From Myxococcaceae bacterium (GTDB taxonomy: Bacteria; Myxococcota; Myxococcia; Myxococcales; Myxococcaceae): a stretch of DNA of 12,537 bases. Location: NCBI GenBank assembly GCA_018262385.1, contig JAGSPQ010000014.1, forward strand, positions 1 to 12,537. The letters are read 5' to 3'. Below, piece after piece: positions 10,243 to 12,537 of this stretch (positions are counted from its first letter, which is position 1; each line of letters begins with the position of its first letter). The notes under the pieces are model-generated. The model was not told the origin of the DNA. It was given only the letters and a program-made list of their open reading frames with translations, and did not search any database. Position numbers and translations under genes: made by a program.

Positions 10243-10333
10243 ATGGAGACAGACGGTAGGGCCGGCCGGAACCAATCGGAAATTCTTGAACCTCGGGGAA
10301 GCGGGCGAAACCACTGCGTGTATGGTGCCCGCG
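10243..10333. promoter_or_regulatory. Divergent spacer expected to hold two promoters
   Basis: This short gap separates the start codons of the small membrane protein (-) and the lipoprotein (+), so it should drive both. It is less GC-rich than its surroundings, especially around 10270-10290. TTGAAC (10286-10291) could serve as a -35 element for the + strand, but no good -10 box follows at the right distance. A GGCCGGCC palindrome occupies 10260-10267, which may be chance at this GC content. The call rests on gene layout rather than on a clear motif. Confidence 0.35.
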
Positions 10334-10915
10334 ATGACGCGCTTGGCTCTGGCAGTGACGGCGGTCGCCCTCGGTGGGTGTCGGATGGACGAGGGGCCGC
10401 CGGGCGACGAGAACATGGGGCTGTACCAATTCCGCGCCGACCCGGTGTCGATCGCCTGCGGCCTGCCCGACATTCCGGGCGGCGGGTTCGAGTTCTCGGG
10501 CACCTTCTCCCGCTTCCGGGACGGCGGAGCGGTGTTCCTGACGTTGAACGGGATCGCGCGCGATGCCGGCTTCGATGGGCAGATCGTCACCTCCCGTCAC
10601 TCGGCGGCGCGGACTTTCAAGCTGCCCGACGGCGGGGCGTGCGCGCCTTGTGAGATGCGGGTGGTGGAGTCGCTGTCGGTGGCGCTGGTGTCGAAGTCGC
10701 AGAGCTCCGCGGTGGGCGATCGCTGCCCGGCCAATCCGCTCGATGGCGGCCTGCCCGCCGCCGATGCGGGAGTGACGCTGCCGGGCAGCACCGAGACCGG
10801 GTTCGACGCGGTTCGCGCCTGCGGAGAGCTGACCGAGCAGATCGTCGGCAGCGGCACCTGCGATCCGCTGTGCGCGTGCCTGCTCCAGTACCGGCTGGTG
10901 GGAGAGCGGAAGTGA
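10334..10915 (+). CDS. Cys-rich lipoprotein of unknown function (193 aa)
   Basis: [16 protein letters not shown] is a short lipoprotein signal peptide: Arg3, a hydrophobic core, then the lipobox L13-G14-G15-C16, with Cys16 expected to be lipidated after signal peptidase II cleavage. Arg follows the Cys rather than Asp, so export to the outer membrane is plausible under enterobacterial rules, which may not hold here. The mature part has eight further cysteines (42, 103, 106, 131, 163, 176, 180, 182), including CAPC and a C-terminal CDPLCAC cluster, which suggests disulfides in the periplasm. I recognise no domain. An in-frame ATG at 10322 would add four residues (MVPA), and more upstream starts would bury the signal peptide. 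The stop codon overlaps the queC start by four bases (GTGA), so the two are probably co-translated. Lipoprotein call is good; function is unknown. Confidence 0.75.
   Translation: MTRLALAVTAVALGGCRMDEGPPGDENMGLYQFRADPVSIACGLPDIPGGGFEFSGTFSRFRDGGAVFLTLNGIARDAGFDGQIVTSRHSAARTFKLPDGGACAPCEMRVVESLSVALVSKSQSSAVGDRCPANPLDGGLPAADAGVTLPGSTETGFDAVRACGELTEQIVGSGTCDPLCACLLQYRLVGERK
10901..10904 (+). promoter_or_regulatory. Ribosome binding site of queC
   Basis: GGAG lies seven bases before the GTG at 10912, a good Shine-Dalgarno position. It supports the GTG start over starts further upstream in the same frame, which would run through the end of the lipoprotein gene. Confidence 0.6.
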
Positions 10916-11592
10916 AGCCCGCGGTGGTGCTGCTGTCGGGTGGCCTCGACTCGACGACCTGTCTGGCGCTGGCGAAGCAGCAGGGCTTCGCGCCGGTGTG
11001 CCTGGCGATCGCCTACGGCCAGCGGCACGCGGTCGAGCTCGAGCGGGCCCGCGCGGTCGCCACCGCGATGGGGGTGACCGACTTCCGGATCGTCTCGCTG
11101 TCGCTGCGCGAGATTGGCGGCAGCGCGCTCACCGCCGACATCGACGTGCCGAAGGATCGCGAAGAGAAGGCGATGGCGAGCGAGATCCCGCCCACCTACG
11201 TGCCGGCGCGCAACACGGTGTTCCTCGCGCTCGCGCTCGGGCTGGCGGAGGTGATCGGCGCGACCGACATCTTCATCGGGGTCAACGCGGTCGACTACAG
11301 CGGGTACCCCGACTGCCGTCCCGAGTTCATCCGCGCCTTCGAGGCGCTCGCCCAGCTGGCGACCCGGGCGGGAGTGCAGGGCGCGCACTTCACCATCCAC
11401 GCGCCGCTGTCGGGGATGAACAAGGCGGAGATCATCCGCGCCGGGGTGGCGGCGGGGGTCGACTACGCGCTGACCCACTCCTGCTACGACCCGGTGGGCG
11501 AGCTGGCGTGCGGGCGGTGCGACAGCTGCCAGCTGCGGCGGAAGGGTTTTGCCGAGGCGGGAGTGAATGATCCGACCCGGTACGTACGTTGA
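10912..11592 (+). CDS. queC: 7-cyano-7-deazaguanine (preQ0) synthase QueC
   Basis: QueC converts 7-carboxy-7-deazaguanine to preQ0 using ATP and ammonia, in the cytoplasm, on the route to queuosine in tRNA. From the GTG start the protein is 226 residues, the normal length. It shows the PP-loop ATP-binding motif SGGLDS at residues 9-14, the family block [10 protein letters not shown] at 34-43, [13 protein letters not shown] at 97-109, [17 protein letters not shown] at 123-139, and the C-terminal zinc site with Cys191, Cys200, Cys203 and Cys206 in the typical [19 protein letters not shown] block. Nothing essential is missing, so it should be active. GTG 10912 is chosen because it places the PP-loop near the N-terminus as usual and has GGAG seven bases upstream. 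It overlaps the lipoprotein stop by four bases and its own stop overlaps a possible TTG start of the next gene. queD, queE and queF are not in the window. Confidence 0.96.
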   Translation: MKPAVVLLSGGLDSTTCLALAKQQGFAPVCLAIAYGQRHAVELERARAVATAMGVTDFRIVSLSLREIGGSALTADIDVPKDREEKAMASEIPPTYVPARNTVFLALALGLAEVIGATDIFIGVNAVDYSGYPDCRPEFIRAFEALAQLATRAGVQGAHFTIHAPLSGMNKAEIIRAGVAAGVDYALTHSCYDPVGELACGRCDSCQLRRKGFAEAGVNDPTRYVR

Positions 11593-11600
11593 GTCTCCAG

Positions 11601-12185
11601 ATGCTCCGCGTGCTGCTCGGGTGGTCGTTGCTGGCGGCGCCTGAGCCGCTGGTCGAAGGCCAGAGCGTGGTGAGCGACCTGGTGGTGGACCTGCGCTACG
11701 CCACCGCCGACAACTTCATGAAGCAGAAGGTCTACCCCGACAGCGCGAAGTGCCTGCTGTTGCAGTCGGCGGCGACGAAGCTGCAGGCGGCTGCGAAGGC
11801 GCTCAAGGCGAAGGGCTACCGGCTGAAGGTGTGGGACTGCTACCGCCCGCTGTCGGTGCAGTTCGAGCTGTGGAAGGTGTTTCCGAAGCCGGGGTACGTG
11901 GCGGATCCGAACAAGAAGGGCAGCCTGCACAACCGCGGCGCGGCGGTGGATCTGACCCTGGTGACCCTCGAGGGGGGCGAGGTGGAGATGCCCACCGCCT
12001 ACGACAACTTCACCCGGGCGGCACACCACTCGTATTCCGCCGGGACGCCGGAGGCGAGGTTGCACCGCAGCATTCTGCGCGAGGCGATGGAGGGGGCGGG
12101 CTTCAAGCGCAACCCGATGGAGTGGTGGCACTACGAGCTGCCGGGGGCGATCTCGCTGCCGGTGCGCGACGACCCGTTCCAGTAG
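11601..12185 (+). CDS. VanX/DdpX-type D-Ala-D-Ala dipeptidase (peptidase M15D)
   Basis: A zinc dipeptidase of the VanX/DdpX family, which hydrolyses D-alanyl-D-alanine in peptidoglycan turnover or glycopeptide resistance. Numbered from ATG 11601 (194 aa), it carries DLRYAT at 30-35, DCYRP at 79-83 with Arg82 (the transition-state arginine of VanX), the SxHxxGxAxD signature at 108-117 with zinc ligands His110 and Asp117, and EWWHYE at 174-179 with catalytic Glu174 and zinc ligand His177. All catalytic residues are present. The first ~15 residues (MLRVLLGWSLLAAPEP) are hydrophobic and may be a short signal peptide, whereas VanX is cytoplasmic. An in-frame TTG at 11589 overlapping the queC stop is the alternative start; neither has a clear Shine-Dalgarno. 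No vanR, vanS, vanH or ligase gene is near, so a role in cell-wall recycling is more likely than vancomycin resistance. Confidence 0.9.
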   Translation: MLRVLLGWSLLAAPEPLVEGQSVVSDLVVDLRYATADNFMKQKVYPDSAKCLLLQSAATKLQAAAKALKAKGYRLKVWDCYRPLSVQFELWKVFPKPGYVADPNKKGSLHNRGAAVDLTLVTLEGGEVEMPTAYDNFTRAAHHSYSAGTPEARLHRSILREAMEGAGFKRNPMEWWHYELPGAISLPVRDDPFQ

Positions 12186-12193
12186 GCGCGCCT
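12184..12193. repeat. 10-bp palindrome spanning two convergent stop codons
   Basis: AGGCGCGCCT is self-complementary. It begins inside the TAG stop of the dipeptidase and ends at the last base of the TGA stop of the DUF1552 gene on the other strand. Only seven bases separate the two genes, so there is no room for a separate terminator. Its small size and CG content make chance plausible. Confidence 0.35.
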
Positions 12194-12537
12194 CAGGTCA
12201 GCCCGGGCAGCGGCCCCTGGCAGTAGGCGGGATTGCCGAACCGGGTGGCCGGGACCCCGACCGCGTTGAGCGCCGAGACGAGCAGGTCATTGTGCGCCGC
12301 ACCATTCGCATCGACGAACCGCCCGGTGCGCAGCGTCCCCCCGGCGCCGCCGGCGAGCACGAACGGCACCTGGGTGTGCGAGTGGGTGTTGCCCTTGCCG
12401 AGCTCATTCCCCCAGACGACGAGCGAGTGGTCGAGCACCGAGCCCGAGCTCTCGGCCAGCGCCTCGAGCCGGGCGACCAGCCAGGCGAACTGGGCCGCGT
12501 ACCAGGTGTGAATCCGCTCGAGCTGCTTCTGCGCCGC
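12193..12537 (-). CDS. DUF1552 domain protein, C-terminal 114 residues (runs off the right edge)
   Basis: The reading frame is open to the window edge, so the N-terminal part, normally several hundred residues and usually with a Tat-type signal, lies outside. The visible part starts with a helix (ERIHTWYAAQFAWLVARLEALAE) and then shows the typical end of DUF1552 (PF07586) proteins: SVLDHSLVVWGNELGKG, then GNTHSHTQVPFVLAGGAGG with the HSH pair at residues 52-54, then HNDLLVSALNAVGV and FGNPAYCQGPLPGL at the C-terminus. The family is abundant in Planctomycetes and Myxococcota, is often encoded beside a DUF1592/DUF1588 cytochrome-like protein, and has no established function. Such a partner may lie to the right. 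The GTG at 12436-12438 is internal, not a start. It converges on the dipeptidase gene with a 7-base gap. Confidence 0.88.
   Translation of the reverse strand, partial: AAQKQLERIHTWYAAQFAWLVARLEALAESSGSVLDHSLVVWGNELGKGNTHSHTQVPFVLAGGAGGTLRTGRFVDANGAAHNDLLVSALNAVGVPATRFGNPAYCQGPLPGLT

Noticed and set aside
10199..10333. N-terminal extension of the lipoprotein from ATG 10199
   Set aside because: It would overlap the divergent membrane protein gene and place the signal peptide and lipobox in the middle of the protein.
10243..10590. N-terminal extension of the small membrane protein
   Set aside because: The upstream part is hydrophilic, overlaps the lipoprotein gene on the other strand, and the family normally begins at the MKKPWLAALL segment.
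10912..12185. QueC as part of a Qat, type IV CBASS or 7-deazapurine DNA-modification system
   Set aside because: The protein is a normal-length QueC with all canonical motifs, and no QatA/B/D, cyclase, effector or dpd gene lies beside it.
11601..12185. Vancomycin resistance operon
   Set aside because: Only the dipeptidase is present; no vanH, D-Ala-D-Lac ligase or two-component regulator is adjacent.

Overview
The window is very GC-rich DNA in which almost every codon ends in G or C. A giant tetratricopeptide (TPR) protein, a short lipoprotein with a Cys lipobox, and a DUF1552 protein of the kind common in Myxococcota and Planctomycetes together suggest a myxobacterium or a related member of the former Deltaproteobacteria. 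This placement is inferred from gene content and composition, not from a marker gene.

Layout. Positions 1-374 hold no gene that can be supported. The first ~230 bases are G-rich on the + strand. They are followed by a less GC-rich leader with several inverted repeats, including a stem followed by a T-rich tract (275-317). Positions 375-9935 (+) are one uninterrupted 3186-residue gene: a ~225-residue non-TPR N-terminal domain, a Pro-rich linker, roughly 2,700 residues of helical TPR-like repeats, and a ~160-residue C-terminal domain that looks like a degenerate metallopeptidase-type fold. It ends convergent with a small three-helix membrane protein (9964-10242, -), with a GC hairpin between them. 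A ~90-bp divergent spacer separates that gene from a tight + strand cluster: a Cys-rich lipoprotein (10334-10915), queC (10912-11592) and a VanX/DdpX-type D-Ala-D-Ala dipeptidase (11601-12185). The first two overlap by four bases and the third begins at or just after the queC stop. The right edge cuts a - strand DUF1552 protein (12193-12537), whose stop lies 7 bases from the dipeptidase stop.

How the genes may work together. QueC makes preQ0, the precursor of queuosine and other 7-deazaguanines. The dipeptidase acts on D-Ala-D-Ala, and the lipoprotein should sit in the envelope. No other queuosine gene is in view, so the cluster looks like co-transcription rather than a pathway. The TPR giant is probably a cytoplasmic scaffold, because it has no signal peptide or convincing membrane anchor; its partners are unknown. 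I see no CRISPR array, transposase, tRNA, rRNA or recognisable defence system. The most unusual object is the TPR protein with its two unassigned terminal domains.
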